Positions 52,879 through 61,877 are shown, counted from the stretch's first letter. The stretch is 64,000 bases of DNA from Oceanobacillus manasiensis (GCF_000724085.1 NZ_CCDL010000001.1:1364001-1428000); one strand, 5' to 3'. Program-made: numbers and translations. The notes: generated by a model not told the origin, from the sequence alone.

Positions 52879-54240
52879 ATGTCTAATACGACAATGTTAA
52901 TCTTAGTTACAATACTTGGTATATCGTTGTTACTGTTTTTAGTAATGAAATCAAAATTGCAAGCGTTTGTAGCCTTGCTCATATCGAGTTTATTTATCGG
53001 TGTCTTGTCCGGAATGGAGCTTACCGAGATTCTAACCACCATGGAAGAAGGAATGGGTGGAACTCTTGGATTTATTGCCGTTGTGGTCGGTCTCGGGGCC
53101 ATGTTCGGTGAAATGTTACGAGTCTCAGGAGGTGCCGAACGACTAGCTCTCACTTTAATTCATAAATTTGGGGACGGAAAAGTACAATGGGCACTTGGTT
53201 TGACTGGATTTATTGTTGCCATACCAGTATTTCTTGATGTGGCGCTCGTTATCTTAATTCCAATTGTGTACAGCTTAGCACAAAAGACGAAGAAATCACT
53301 CCTTTATTTCGGGATACCACTTTTAGCAGGACTAGCTGTTACACACAGCTTCGTGCCTCCAACACCTGGACCAATCTCGGTAGCTTCTATTTTAGGTGCA
53401 GATCTAGGCTGGGTCATTTTATTTGGTGTGCTAGCTGGTATTCCGGCAATGGTTATTGCGGGACCTATGTTTGGGAAGTTTATTGCGAAGAGAATACATT
53501 TAGAGGCTCCGGCTTATATTACGGAAAAGCAATTACAAGAGCAAGTGGATCAAAATGATCGGGACATGCCTAGTTTTAAAATGGTTGCGACTCTAATTAT
53601 GATTCCACTCGTATTGATTCTGATCAACACAGTATTCGGATTAATTCTTGAAGAAGGAACGTTTATACATTCCTTGCTAACATTTATTGGACATCCGTTC
53701 GTTGCATTGACTATTTCTACCTTGCTTACGTTTTATCTACTTGGAACCAAACGCGGTTATACAAAAGAGGAAGTACAAAATATTGCGACCAAATCATTGG
53801 AACCTGCCGGGATTATCATTCTAATTACAGGTGCTGGTGGCGTATTTAAACAAACGTTAATCGACAGCGGTGTTGGTGATGTATTAGGTGAAATGATGGC
53901 GACATCCAGCATGCCACTTGTACTGGCCGCATTTTTAATCTCTACCTTTGTTCGTGTTGCACAAGGTTCTGCTACAGTTGCAATGATTACGGCAGCAGGA
54001 TTAGTTTCACCGATCATCGGGATGATGGAAGTTTCTCAACCAATGCTTGGATTAATCGTTATTGCCATCGCAAGTGGTGCCACTGTTTTCTCTCATGTTA
54101 ATGATTCTGGATTCTGGCTTGTAAATAGATTCTTTGGCATGACAGAAAAACAGACATTAAAGACCTGGACAGTGATGGAAACAATTATTGGGTTAGTTGG
54201 GTTCGCTGTTGTATTCACAATTAGTTTCTTTGTTTCATAG
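52879..54240 (+). CDS. GntP-family sugar-acid permease
   Basis: A 453-residue gluconate:H+ symporter family protein with 12 or so membrane segments. Family regions visible are GMGGTLGFIAVVVGLGAMFGE, AIPVFLDVALVILIP, VTHSFVPPTPGP and GSATVAMITAAGL. The operon context makes D-galactonate the likely substrate, though gluconate is possible. AGGGGGAGAG precedes the ATG. It is separated from dgoD by 180 nt holding an IS-end remnant. Confidence 0.92.
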   Translation: MSNTTMLILVTILGISLLLFLVMKSKLQAFVALLISSLFIGVLSGMELTEILTTMEEGMGGTLGFIAVVVGLGAMFGEMLRVSGGAERLALTLIHKFGDGKVQWALGLTGFIVAIPVFLDVALVILIPIVYSLAQKTKKSLLYFGIPLLAGLAVTHSFVPPTPGPISVASILGADLGWVILFGVLAGIPAMVIAGPMFGKFIAKRIHLEAPAYITEKQLQEQVDQNDRDMPSFKMVATLIMIPLVLILINTVFGLILEEGTFIHSLLTFIGHPFVALTISTLLTFYLLGTKRGYTKEEVQNIATKSLEPAGIIILITGAGGVFKQTLIDSGVGDVLGEMMATSSMPLVLAAFLISTFVRVAQGSATVAMITAAGLVSPIIGMMEVSQPMLGLIVIAIASGATVFSHVNDSGFWLVNRFFGMTEKQTLKTWTVMETIIGLVGFAVVFTISFFVS

Positions 54241-54243
54241 AAA

Positions 54244-54280
54244 GGAAGCTATCGGAATGATTTCCGGTAGCTTTTTTTTG
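54244..54280 (+). terminator. Intrinsic terminator
   Basis: The stem AAGCTATCGGAA / TTTCCGGTAGCTT is followed by seven or more Ts, directly after the permease gene. Confidence 0.88.
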
Positions 54281-54397
54281 ATGTAATAAGCATGAAAACG
54301 TATATAATAGAAGAAGATGTAAAATGAAGGGACTGAACGATGCACAGATATCAATATTCTACTCTCATATTCTACTAAAAAATGGAGGAAGAAATTG

Positions 54398-54925
54398 ATG
54401 AACGACCTTACTACAGAAAGATTAACTTTAAAAAAGATTCAAGAGAACGACGCGGCTGGTCTGTTTGCTGTCTGGTCAGATCCTGATGTCACCAGGTTTA
54501 TGAACATTCCCGCCTTTACTGGGGAAGACCAGGCTAAAGAAATGATCACCATTTTAGCTGCGTTAGCGAAAGAAAATAAGGCTCTCCGGTATACTATCCG
54601 CATGAAGGACAGTGGACAAATTATTGGGAGTTGCGGTTACAACGTACTCGATTTTGATAACCAAAGAACAGAGCTTGGTTATGAACTAGCAAAGGGACAT
54701 TGGGGCAATGGCTATGCCTCAGAAGCTATTCGTGAACTTTCCAGGTATGCATTCACAGAATTAGGTCTTCACCGTATTGAAGCGAAGGTGGAGCCTGAAA
54801 ATGACAATTCTATTCGATTGTTACAAAAGCTCGGGTTTACGTTTGAAGGTACATTGCGTGATGCCGAGAAAGCAAAGGGTAGATTCGTCGACCTCGCCAT
54901 GTATGCCAAATTAAGTTCAGATTAA
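54398..54925 (+). CDS. GNAT acetyltransferase, RimJ/RimL-like
   Basis: A 175-residue GNAT protein of the ribosomal-protein Ser/Ala acetyltransferase type (Acetyltransf_3). It has TERLTLKKIQENDAAGLF, IIGSCGYNV, the acetyl-CoA loop GYELAKGHWGNGYASEA and RIEAKVEPENDNSIRLLQKLG. I start at ATG 54398, with GGAGG 9 nt upstream. The substrate is unknown. It stands alone between two terminators. Confidence 0.88.
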   Translation: MNDLTTERLTLKKIQENDAAGLFAVWSDPDVTRFMNIPAFTGEDQAKEMITILAALAKENKALRYTIRMKDSGQIIGSCGYNVLDFDNQRTELGYELAKGHWGNGYASEAIRELSRYAFTELGLHRIEAKVEPENDNSIRLLQKLGFTFEGTLRDAEKAKGRFVDLAMYAKLSSD

Positions 54926-54927
54926 AA

Positions 54928-54967
54928 ATAGCGCCCCAATTGTCTGAAGCATTGGGGCGCTATTTAA
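54928..54967. terminator. Intrinsic terminator
   Basis: The 14-bp perfect stem AATAGCGCCCCAAT / ATTGGGGCGCTATT has a 10-nt loop, a few bases after the acetyltransferase stop. Flanking A/T tracts allow function in either direction. Confidence 0.85.
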
Positions 54968-55033
54968 ATGGAACTTTTTTCTCTATTTTTCGTATAAAAA
55001 GGGAGAAATGTTTTACGGGAAGTGGGGAGATGG

Positions 55034-55792
55034 ATGGACTGTTATATAAAAGGGACAGGTAATAAAGATGGCCCGCTAATGCTTTTTATCCATGGCGGTG
55101 GAGTTAGTGGTTGGATGTGGCAGGAGCAGTTAGCTTACTTCAGGGACTATCATTGCATCGTACCTGATTTACCTGAACAGGGGAAAAGCGCGGGGACAGA
55201 TCTCTTTTCAATAAAAAGCAGTGCAGAATCGTTACTAAATGTTATCGAAGAGAAAGCAGATGGAAAGAAAGTGGTCGTGGTCGGCTTTTCCCTTGGTGCC
55301 CAAATTATCGTACAAATGCTCAGTATGCGGCCAGATCTCATTGACTATGCCATGATTAATAGTGCCTTAGTTAGACCCATGAAGCGATTAGAAGCCTTCA
55401 TAGGTCCTACTGTAAGACTGACGCATCCTCTTACCAAGTGGCGTTCCTTTGCTCAGGCACAGGCTAAGACACTTGCCATTCCAAAGGATTTATTCGAAAC
55501 CTATTTTCAGGAAAGCATCAAAATGACGCCAGAGACACTGACAAGAATTTTGCAGGAAAATATGACGTTTTCAATACCTTCAGAGTTTAAGGATGCGAAA
55601 ACGAAAATTCTTGTCACAGTAGGAGAGAAGGAAAGAGGTATTATGAGGCAATCAGCGGAGGATATTTTAACAAACAGTCAAAACGGACAGGGTATCATTC
55701 TAGCGAAAACAGGGCACGGGGCTCCGTTAGTAAACCCACTTCTTTTTAATTCTATATTAGATAAATGGCTGAAGGAAGATAGAAACAGCTAA
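55034..55792 (+). CDS. Alpha/beta hydrolase
   Basis: A 252-residue alpha/beta-hydrolase. It has the oxyanion region FIHGGGVSGWMW, the nucleophile Ser in VVGFSLGAQ and a late His in KTGHGAPL. A cap-like helical segment lies at about 130-180. The substrate is unknown. Start choice is uncertain: ATG 55034 has GTGGGGAG about 4 nt before it, while GTG 55022 is also in frame. Confidence 0.82.
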   Translation: MDCYIKGTGNKDGPLMLFIHGGGVSGWMWQEQLAYFRDYHCIVPDLPEQGKSAGTDLFSIKSSAESLLNVIEEKADGKKVVVVGFSLGAQIIVQMLSMRPDLIDYAMINSALVRPMKRLEAFIGPTVRLTHPLTKWRSFAQAQAKTLAIPKDLFETYFQESIKMTPETLTRILQENMTFSIPSEFKDAKTKILVTVGEKERGIMRQSAEDILTNSQNGQGIILAKTGHGAPLVNPLLFNSILDKWLKEDRNS

Positions 55793-55848
55793 ATACATAC
55801 ATCTTCTCCAAACGGGTATACTCCCTATAAAAAAGGTGGTATACGGTA

Positions 55849-56625
55849 ATGGAAAATAAAGTTGCAATCATTACAGGCGCTGGATCCGGAATAGGTCGAG
55901 CTTCTGCTTTACAATTGGCTCGTTCTGGAGCGAAAGTGGCATTGTTTGATCTTAAGGAAGAGAATGCAACGAAAGTACAACAGGAAATCGAAAAAGAAGG
56001 CGGGGAAGCGATTGTCTGTGAGACAGATGTTTCCAAGCCTGAAGAGATGAAAGCGAGCTTTCAAAAGGTATCCAGTAAATGGGGGCGTTTAGATGCAGTG
56101 TTTGCCAATGCAGGGATCAACGGCACAGTTGCGCCTATTGAGGATCTAGATCCAGAGGAATGGGATAAGACATTGGAAACAAATCTCCGGAGCACGTTCC
56201 TATCAGTGAAATACGCCATTCCATATATGAAAGAAAATGGCGGCAGCATTGTGATCACCAGCTCCATCAATGGAAATCGTACCTTCACAGGGTTTGGCAT
56301 GAGTGCATACAGCTCATCGAAGGCGGGACAGATGGCCTTCGGAAAAATGGCTGCACTAGAGCTTGCGGAATATGGCATTCGAGTCAACATCATCTGCCCT
56401 GGGGCAATTGAAACGAATATTGGTAAGAACACATTTCCAGAAAAGGATAACCTGAAAAAGGTCGAGATACCAATTGAGTTTCCAGAAGGCGGCCAGCCAC
56501 TCGAACATGGCCCAGGAAAACCAGAACAAGTGGCAGACCTTGTTCACTTCCTCCTATCCGACAAATCCAGCCATATTACAGGAACCGAACTATTCATTGA
56601 CGGAGCAGAGTCCTTGTTGAGATGA
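55849..56625 (+). CDS. Short-chain dehydrogenase/reductase (SDR)
   Basis: A 258-residue classical SDR. It has TGAGSGIGRASA for cofactor binding (a following D in LFDLKEE suggests NAD), NAGING, and the catalytic Ser with Y-x-x-x-K in ITSSINGNRTFTGFGMSAYSSSK. The C-terminus ITGTELFIDGAESLLR is typical. It resembles glucose-1-dehydrogenase-like SDRs, but the substrate is not determined. AAAAAGGTGG precedes the ATG. The 21-bp tandem array begins 20 nt after its stop. Confidence 0.87.
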   Translation: MENKVAIITGAGSGIGRASALQLARSGAKVALFDLKEENATKVQQEIEKEGGEAIVCETDVSKPEEMKASFQKVSSKWGRLDAVFANAGINGTVAPIEDLDPEEWDKTLETNLRSTFLSVKYAIPYMKENGGSIVITSSINGNRTFTGFGMSAYSSSKAGQMAFGKMAALELAEYGIRVNIICPGAIETNIGKNTFPEKDNLKKVEIPIEFPEGGQPLEHGPGKPEQVADLVHFLLSDKSSHITGTELFIDGAESLLR

Positions 56626-56644
56626 TGAGTGGTGGAGGGGCGGT

Positions 56645-57022
56645 AAAGTGACAAGAGAGCACGGCAAAGTGAAACGAGAGCAAGGTAAAGTGAAACGAGA
56701 GCAAGGTAAAGTGAATCGAGAACACGGCAAAGTGAATCGAGAACACGGCAAAGTGAATCGAGAACACGATAAAGTGAATCGAGAGCAAGATAAAGTGAAA
56801 CGAGAGCAAGGTAAAGTGAATCGACAGCACGGCAAAGTGAAACGAGAGCACGGCAAAGTGAAACGAGAGCACGGCAAAGTGAATCGAGAACACGGCAAAG
56901 TGAATCGAGAACACGGCAAAGTGAATCGAGAGCACGGCAAAGTGAATCGAGAACACGATAAAGTGAATCGAGAACACGGCAAAGTGAATCGAGAACACGA
57001 TAAAGTGAATCGAGAACATCTA
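56645..57022. repeat. Tandem array of eighteen 21-bp units
   Basis: Eighteen uninterrupted units of a 21-bp sequence (near AAAGTGAATCGAGAACACGGC), with a degenerate nineteenth. Five of six frames stay open because 21 is a multiple of three: plus KVNREHG and SESRTRQ; minus PCSRFTL, AVFSIHF and RVLDSLC. Variable positions are 9, 15, 18 and 21, plus a GAT variant at 20-21. These changes alter N/K, H/Q and G/D in the plus KVNREHG frame but are synonymous in the minus PCSRFTL frame, except for P-to-S. No convincing start with a ribosome binding site exists in that minus frame. There are no spacers, so this is not CRISPR. Confidence 0.9.
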
Positions 57023-57106
57023 AAAGTGAATCCATATCCAGATTCCTAACAAGTTCATCCATGAAACAAAAGAAAAAGAGTACCAAAAAAGGGGGGAAGC
57101 ATCATC

Positions 57107-58513
57107 ATGAACATGAAATTATTCTATATCATCCTGTCTATCTTCCTTGTGCTTCCTAATTCGAGAGCATTGCTTAGCGAAGTGAAGGGGGGAAAAGGGA
57201 TGATGGGTTCGAACACAGCAGACATTATCGTGGATGGGCACCAGGATACTATGTATCAATCAATAGACTCTGAGACTTGGTTGCCAACTACAGATATCGG
57301 GCAAGAAACAAATTTTGAAGTGGATATCCCGAAACTACAAAAGGGAGGATTAAACGTACCTTTTTTCGCTGCCTATACGCCGGGCTTTTACGGAAATGAT
57401 GCTCGGAGTATAAGTCACACGCTTGCGCAAATTTCTGCTCTATATTGGACAGAAGAAAATAATTCCGAACAGCTTCAAATTGTTTCACGCGCACCTGATA
57501 TTCTTGCCACTGCAAATCGTGGAAAAATTGCAGCTGTCCCAACAATTGAGGGGGCATACTCCTTAAATGAGGAAAATGCACTGGAGTTGACACGCCAATA
57601 TAACGATCTTGGTATCACCACCATGGGCTTTACATGGAACTATTCCAACGCCCTTGGAGAAGGGGCAGATCAAATTTTTGACGACCAGGCGAAGACAGCC
57701 TCATCAGGAGGGCTTACAGAGCTTGGAGCGAAGGTAGTTAAAGAAATGAATAAGCTAGGGATGGCAGTCGATGTTTCTCATATGGCCGAGAGCACGTTTT
57801 GGGATGTAGTGGAAACAACGGAGGCACCAGTTATTGCTACCCACTCTGGTGTGAAGGCATTAAAAGATCATCAACGTAATTTGACAGATGAGCAACTCGT
57901 CGCATTAAAAGAAAATGGCGGTGTTATCGGAATTGTCTTTTATCCGGAATTTCTTACAAATTCGGGTGAAGCCACGATTTCTGATATAGTAGATCACATT
58001 GATCATGCTGTTAATATCATGGGAGTAAACCATGTAGCGATCGGCTCTGATTTTGATGGAGCCGAACTGCCGAGTGATTTAAACGACTCCAGTGAAATTG
58101 GAAAAATAAAAGAAGCACTGACCGAACGAGGATACTCAGAGGAAGAGGTCAGCAAAATCATGGGTCTTAATACATTAAGAGTGCTAAATGAGATCCAGGG
58201 GGCGGCTGACCAAATAAATCGTGCCCAGGGGCTTTCTATCATTCCTGAAGTAGAAATGGGAGAAAATCTTATTGAGCGAACACCTACCCTAACTGCGGAA
58301 CTGAAGGTGGAGGAAGGAACAGAACTCGATATGGAAAGTTTAGAAGTTATCGTGGATGGCATTCCAAACCCGGCAACGTATGATAAGGAAACAGCTACCA
58401 TATCTTTTACACCTATAGAGTCCTTAAAAGAGAAATTCCATGTTGTCACCTTTCTAGCTGCAGATAAAGAAGGAAACGAGCAGAGAGAGACGAGGATTTT
58501 TAGGGTGGAATAA
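57107..58513 (+). CDS. Exported membrane dipeptidase-like protein (peptidase M19)
   Basis: A 468-residue renal-dipeptidase family protein. The N-terminal signal/anchor helix (about 4-22) is followed by the M19 barrel (about 36-370) with metal residues in IVDGHQDTM, the bridging Glu in PTIEGAYSL, MAVDVSHM, ATHSGVKAL and IGSDFDG. A roughly 85-residue beta-rich C-terminal extension (about 385-468) is not part of the enzyme core. The first motif reads HQD instead of the common HND, keeping the metal-binding His and Asp. It probably cleaves dipeptides or D-amino-acid-containing peptides outside the membrane. GGGGGGAAG precedes the ATG. Confidence 0.87.
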   Translation: MNMKLFYIILSIFLVLPNSRALLSEVKGGKGMMGSNTADIIVDGHQDTMYQSIDSETWLPTTDIGQETNFEVDIPKLQKGGLNVPFFAAYTPGFYGNDARSISHTLAQISALYWTEENNSEQLQIVSRAPDILATANRGKIAAVPTIEGAYSLNEENALELTRQYNDLGITTMGFTWNYSNALGEGADQIFDDQAKTASSGGLTELGAKVVKEMNKLGMAVDVSHMAESTFWDVVETTEAPVIATHSGVKALKDHQRNLTDEQLVALKENGGVIGIVFYPEFLTNSGEATISDIVDHIDHAVNIMGVNHVAIGSDFDGAELPSDLNDSSEIGKIKEALTERGYSEEEVSKIMGLNTLRVLNEIQGAADQINRAQGLSIIPEVEMGENLIERTPTLTAELKVEEGTELDMESLEVIVDGIPNPATYDKETATISFTPIESLKEKFHVVTFLAADKEGNEQRETRIFRVE

Positions 58514-58676
58514 CTAGGGGACCGTTAGTCATGCAAAAGATTCTTTTTTTCACTATGTTTCTCCAATAAACAACCAGTCAGTTTAATCATCTCAAAAGTC
58601 GGGAATTTGAAACCAACGTAGAGCGTTTCCCGTATGATACGTTAGAAATATTAATTTCATGGGAGGAGGAGAAGAG

Positions 58677-59087
58677 ATGATGAATCGTACGATTGAAAGG
58701 ATTTTAGGTTCTGTTGGTATTGCTATGGATTTTCTGTTCGCTATACTAGGCGCTATTATCATCCTGATTGTGAACTCAGGTATTGGTTGGTTTGGGAACT
58801 CTATTAATACCGTGGAATGGGATTTTATATCCAACGTACTGTATATTATAAATAATTTACTTTGGCTTCCAGTGCTTAGCTGTGTGGTTAGTTTTATATT
58901 AGGACTTATTGCTGTTATAAAGGTGAAGCAAAACGCCAAGCTTGCCGGCGGATTATTTATTGCTTCCGCTGCCATTAGTAGCTGGCTCTTATTCACTGGT
59001 GTAGCATTTCAGTCAATCCTATATTTGATTGCTGGACTAATGTGCTTCATCCGTAAAAATGAAGATGAGGCCGGCGTAAGAGTTTAA
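58677..59087 (+). CDS. DUF4064-type membrane protein
   Basis: A 136-residue protein with four membrane helices and a charged C-terminus. The layout (MMNRTIERILGSVGIAMDFL, a long extracytoplasmic loop with W residues, VVSFILGLIAVIKVKQN, a final helix) fits DUF4064 proteins of Bacilli. I start at ATG 58677, with GGGAGGAGGAG upstream. Function unknown. Confidence 0.72.
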   Translation: MMNRTIERILGSVGIAMDFLFAILGAIIILIVNSGIGWFGNSINTVEWDFISNVLYIINNLLWLPVLSCVVSFILGLIAVIKVKQNAKLAGGLFIASAAISSWLLFTGVAFQSILYLIAGLMCFIRKNEDEAGVRV

Positions 59088-59123
59088 AGAAAAATCCGCA
59101 CCGTAATGGCGCGGATTTTTTCA
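59088..59123. terminator. Intrinsic terminator between convergent genes
   Basis: AAAATCCGC pairs with GCGGATTTT across ACCGTAATGGC and ends in a T-run; As on the other side allow minus-strand use. It lies between the DUF4064 gene and the minus-strand operon. Confidence 0.85.
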
Positions 59124-59127
59124 TGAC

Positions 59128-59613
59128 TTAATTTCCTGATAAGAGGAGACCGAGCTGAGCGAGTAATGCACTTCCAGCATAAGTTCCGGTAAATACGAAG
59201 ACCGCTACAATGGCAACTTTCCATGAAGTGTTACGCAAATCAACAAGGCGGTTGGCAACAGATAACCCTGCAAAAGTAAGGATAGGCGTTGTAATGGAAA
59301 GAAAGTCAACAGCCTGGATAGCTTGGACAAAAAAGTCTGAGACTAGACATAGTACCAAGGACGTGATAGATACCCAACCTAAGATTGGGAATTCACGAAT
59401 AAATTTAACCGGCGATTTTTGCAGGAAGTTTGAAATGGCAATTCCGATCATAGAAAATAACCATAATACGCCGAGACCTGCGAATGTCATGCTGGTTACA
59501 GGAGTGGACTCCGGATTTTTTATTAATTTGATTTCTTGAGTGAATAAAATTAAGGAAACACTCAACAAAAGAATCAGTCCGTATTTAATATATTTGCGTA
59601 AAGCTGGGCTCAT
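59128..59613 (-). CDS. Four- to five-helix membrane protein, partner of DUF3100
   Basis: A 161-residue membrane protein with helices at about 8-25, 40-62, 78-100, 105-125 and 135-158. No family is recognised with certainty. Its start overlaps the stop of the DUF3100 gene (TAATG), so the two are translationally coupled and probably form one complex. It is the last gene of the M20 amidohydrolase operon. Confidence 0.7.
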   Translation of the reverse strand: MSPALRKYIKYGLILLLSVSLILFTQEIKLIKNPESTPVTSMTFAGLGVLWLFSMIGIAISNFLQKSPVKFIREFPILGWVSITSLVLCLVSDFFVQAIQAVDFLSITTPILTFAGLSVANRLVDLRNTSWKVAIVAVFVFTGTYAGSALLAQLGLLLSGN

Positions 59614-60401
59614 TATTTGTCACCTCTAACGAGAGTTTTATACATAAATCGCTGTAGTGGAGCGGCTAAAAATACCATTGTGAATGTTCCAAGAAAGCTG
59701 GTAAGCAGCTGACTAGCCGATGCATATGCTAGAATTGTGCTCTCCATTTCTGGGATACGTGCAACGAGAGTAGCGGATGCTGCACTCATCATACTTCCAG
59801 AACCAACTCCTGAGGCCATAGCCAATGCTTCCACACGAATTCCAAGGTCTAGCAGGATTGGTGCAAACACGCTGAAGAAGATAGCGCCGAACAATGTTCC
59901 AATAATGTAAATAGAAAGCACGCCACGGCCTTCCTTGGATTCCAGTGTATATTTTTCCGAGATATACGCTAATTCACCTTCACGGCCTATGCCAAGTGTT
60001 GCCCCAATTGCTTCTCTCCGTAATCCGAGTAGCAATGCAATCGGCAGCCCGATTAGAACGGTTCCCAAATTTCCGATTTCCTGGATGATAAATACCCAGC
60101 CAACCTGAAGAATTTCTCTGATCTGTGGTGCAACATCTGCCCCGTATCTAGCCATCAATGGAAGCATAATAAAGATGAGATACTTTCCGGCAAAGCTAAT
60201 GTTTCGATCACTGTAAACCTTTTTCCAGAAACCTTTTCGGAAAATTTGCAGGCCAAGAACCATTGTAATAATAATGGCAAAAACTAAAGGTAATAACCCA
60301 ATGTTAAAAGGGCCGATTGGTATGCTTTGAAAGCCTATCATCTCTGAAATGGTAATGACAGCAAAGATGAAAATAAGGAAATAAGAAAAGTTTTTAAACA
60401 C
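59613..60401 (-). CDS. DUF3100 membrane protein
   Basis: A 262-residue protein with about eight membrane segments, matching the DUF3100 family from memory (IGPFNIGLLPLVFAIIITMV; LGATLGIGREGELAYISEKY-like loop; GVGSGSMMSAASATL). The start is GTG, with GAGGGG 6 nt upstream. It sits between an M20 amidohydrolase and a smaller membrane protein, and is translationally coupled to the latter. The GSGSMMSAASA re-entrant-like stretch and paired-subunit layout suggest a transporter for the amidohydrolase's substrate or product; this is inference. Confidence 0.75.
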   Translation of the reverse strand: MFKNFSYFLIFIFAVITISEMIGFQSIPIGPFNIGLLPLVFAIIITMVLGLQIFRKGFWKKVYSDRNISFAGKYLIFIMLPLMARYGADVAPQIREILQVGWVFIIQEIGNLGTVLIGLPIALLLGLRREAIGATLGIGREGELAYISEKYTLESKEGRGVLSIYIIGTLFGAIFFSVFAPILLDLGIRVEALAMASGVGSGSMMSAASATLVARIPEMESTILAYASASQLLTSFLGTFTMVFLAAPLQRFMYKTLVRGDK

Positions 60402-60617
60402 CGTATACCCCTCAATTCTGGAAATTTCTTTTTTAGATAGATTAGTTGATTTCGTTATATGTCTCTATTATTTAAGTGAGTAACTCATTCAGTAGATTAA
60501 AATTCTTGAAGAGTCGCGTGAGGCACCGCAAAGTCGCGTCCCCCACAAAGGCGCGTGACAGCCATACGAACTCGCGTGAAAATAACCCTCCCACTCTCGT
60601 GCAAACTAGGAAGTTTG
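60402..60617. other. Spacer with repeated CGCGTG-type motifs
   Basis: Between the amidohydrolase and DUF3100 genes, five related octamers (GTCGCGTG, GTCGCGTC, GGCGCGTG, CTCGCGTG, CTCTCGTG) occur at 60513, 60533, 60550, 60571 and 60594, spaced 17-23 nt apart. This looks like a decayed tandem repeat of about 20 bp. No ORF and no clear terminator. Confidence 0.5.
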
Positions 60618-61877
60618 TTACTCTACAATCCCAGCAATAAGTTCCTTATACTCTGCATATGATTTTCGGTAAAGTTTCTCTTTGTCTATATTACCGTCCA
60701 TTTTCTCTAGTACATTAGCAAGGAACCTTGGGAACGTTTCATAAATATATTCTGGATCGACATCAATAAAATCATCACCGTGAATGGTGCCAGTAAAGCC
60801 ACTATAGCCAATTTGAATGCATGGCATCATGTAAGAAAGGTCTCCAATATCCCCAGCAGCGCTAATAAAGTTGTTGTTTAACAATTCTTCTATCTCACCG
60901 GATTCATCGAATGCCTCTTTTACAAAAGTAGATAAATACCTATCCTGCACAAATGGAAGGTAGCCCATTTGCGTATGTGTATCCACCTTGCCTTGAAGCG
61001 CAAGCGCACTTCCGTTTGCAGCATCATCAAGCTTTATCGCAGTTGCTTTTAGATAATCGACTGTCTTTGTACGTAAGTCCGTACCTACTGTAATCTGGTT
61101 AGGTACAACGTTTGTCGACATATCGGATTGCATGACGATTGGGTTTACTCTTACATGTTCTGCCTCATCCAATTGTTGGCGACCAAGTGCTACTGCTGTA
61201 TTAAATAATGTTGACATGCTGTAGGCATTTTTTGCTGAAAAAGGATCAAACCCGGCGTGAGTCGCTTTTCCTTCAAATGTATATTTTTTATAAAGGAATC
61301 CAGCCAGATCGCAATTTATTTCAACTGTCCTTTTTTCAAATTCCCCGCCAATGGCATGTACACAAATGCCAAGGTCAATATCATCAAAGATGCCGAGCTT
61401 CATTGCTTCAGGTTTGCCTCCATAATGAGAAATTGTACCGTCTTTAATTAAACCATCCCGATAATCAAGGTCTAAATATTCCTCAGCGGGTATAAAGATA
61501 AAACTAATTTTGTTCGTTAAGTTCTCATGTGCTCCAGATTTAAAAAGGTGATTGTATAGGGCAAGGGCAATAGCGACCTGCGTATAGTGGCCACAATTAT
61601 GCGCTGCACCGGAATTTTTATCAGCATACATATGACTTGGTGCATAAACAGCATCTAGCTCTGCTATGAAAGCGATATGTGTATCACTGTTTGCATTTCC
61701 AAGTGTCGTCTTAATTCCAGTTGTACTGAACTCTTCTAGTTGAATGTTCGGATTTGCTTTTTTAAGGGAATCCACTACTTTTCCTTTCGTTCTTGTTTCT
61801 TTATATCCAAGTTCTGGGTGGTAATAAATGTCTTCTGCAATACTCTTGATTTCATCGTATTGATTTTTAAAAATCAT
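60618..61877 (-). CDS. M20-family amidohydrolase
   Basis: A 419-residue M20D-type amidohydrolase. It has a Zn-site HNCGH, the catalytic/bridging Glu in FIPAEEY, VHAIGG, a dimerisation-domain ATHAGFDPFSAKNA and a late TIHGDDF. The closest relatives I recall are annotated as amidohydrolases or p-aminobenzoyl-glutamate hydrolase-like (AbgB). It cleaves an amide bond in a small N-acyl amino acid or peptide in the cytoplasm. CGGAGGTAT precedes the ATG. The downstream DUF3100 pair may move its substrate. Confidence 0.87.
   Translation of the reverse strand: MIFKNQYDEIKSIAEDIYYHPELGYKETRTKGKVVDSLKKANPNIQLEEFSTTGIKTTLGNANSDTHIAFIAELDAVYAPSHMYADKNSGAAHNCGHYTQVAIALALYNHLFKSGAHENLTNKISFIFIPAEEYLDLDYRDGLIKDGTISHYGGKPEAMKLGIFDDIDLGICVHAIGGEFEKRTVEINCDLAGFLYKKYTFEGKATHAGFDPFSAKNAYSMSTLFNTAVALGRQQLDEAEHVRVNPIVMQSDMSTNVVPNQITVGTDLRTKTVDYLKATAIKLDDAANGSALALQGKVDTHTQMGYLPFVQDRYLSTFVKEAFDESGEIEELLNNNFISAAGDIGDLSYMMPCIQIGYSGFTGTIHGDDFIDVDPEYIYETFPRFLANVLEKMDGNIDKEKLYRKSYAEYKELIAGIVE

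Noticed and set aside
56645-57022. CRISPR array
   Set aside because: The 21-bp units are directly contiguous with no unique spacers, and no cas genes are present in the window.
56648-57049. 133-residue plus-strand KVNREHG repeat protein
   Set aside because: The frame is open only because the unit length is a multiple of three. It begins with GTG without a good ribosome binding site, and the unit differences change residues in this frame, unlike in the minus frame. Kept as a repeat, not called as a gene.
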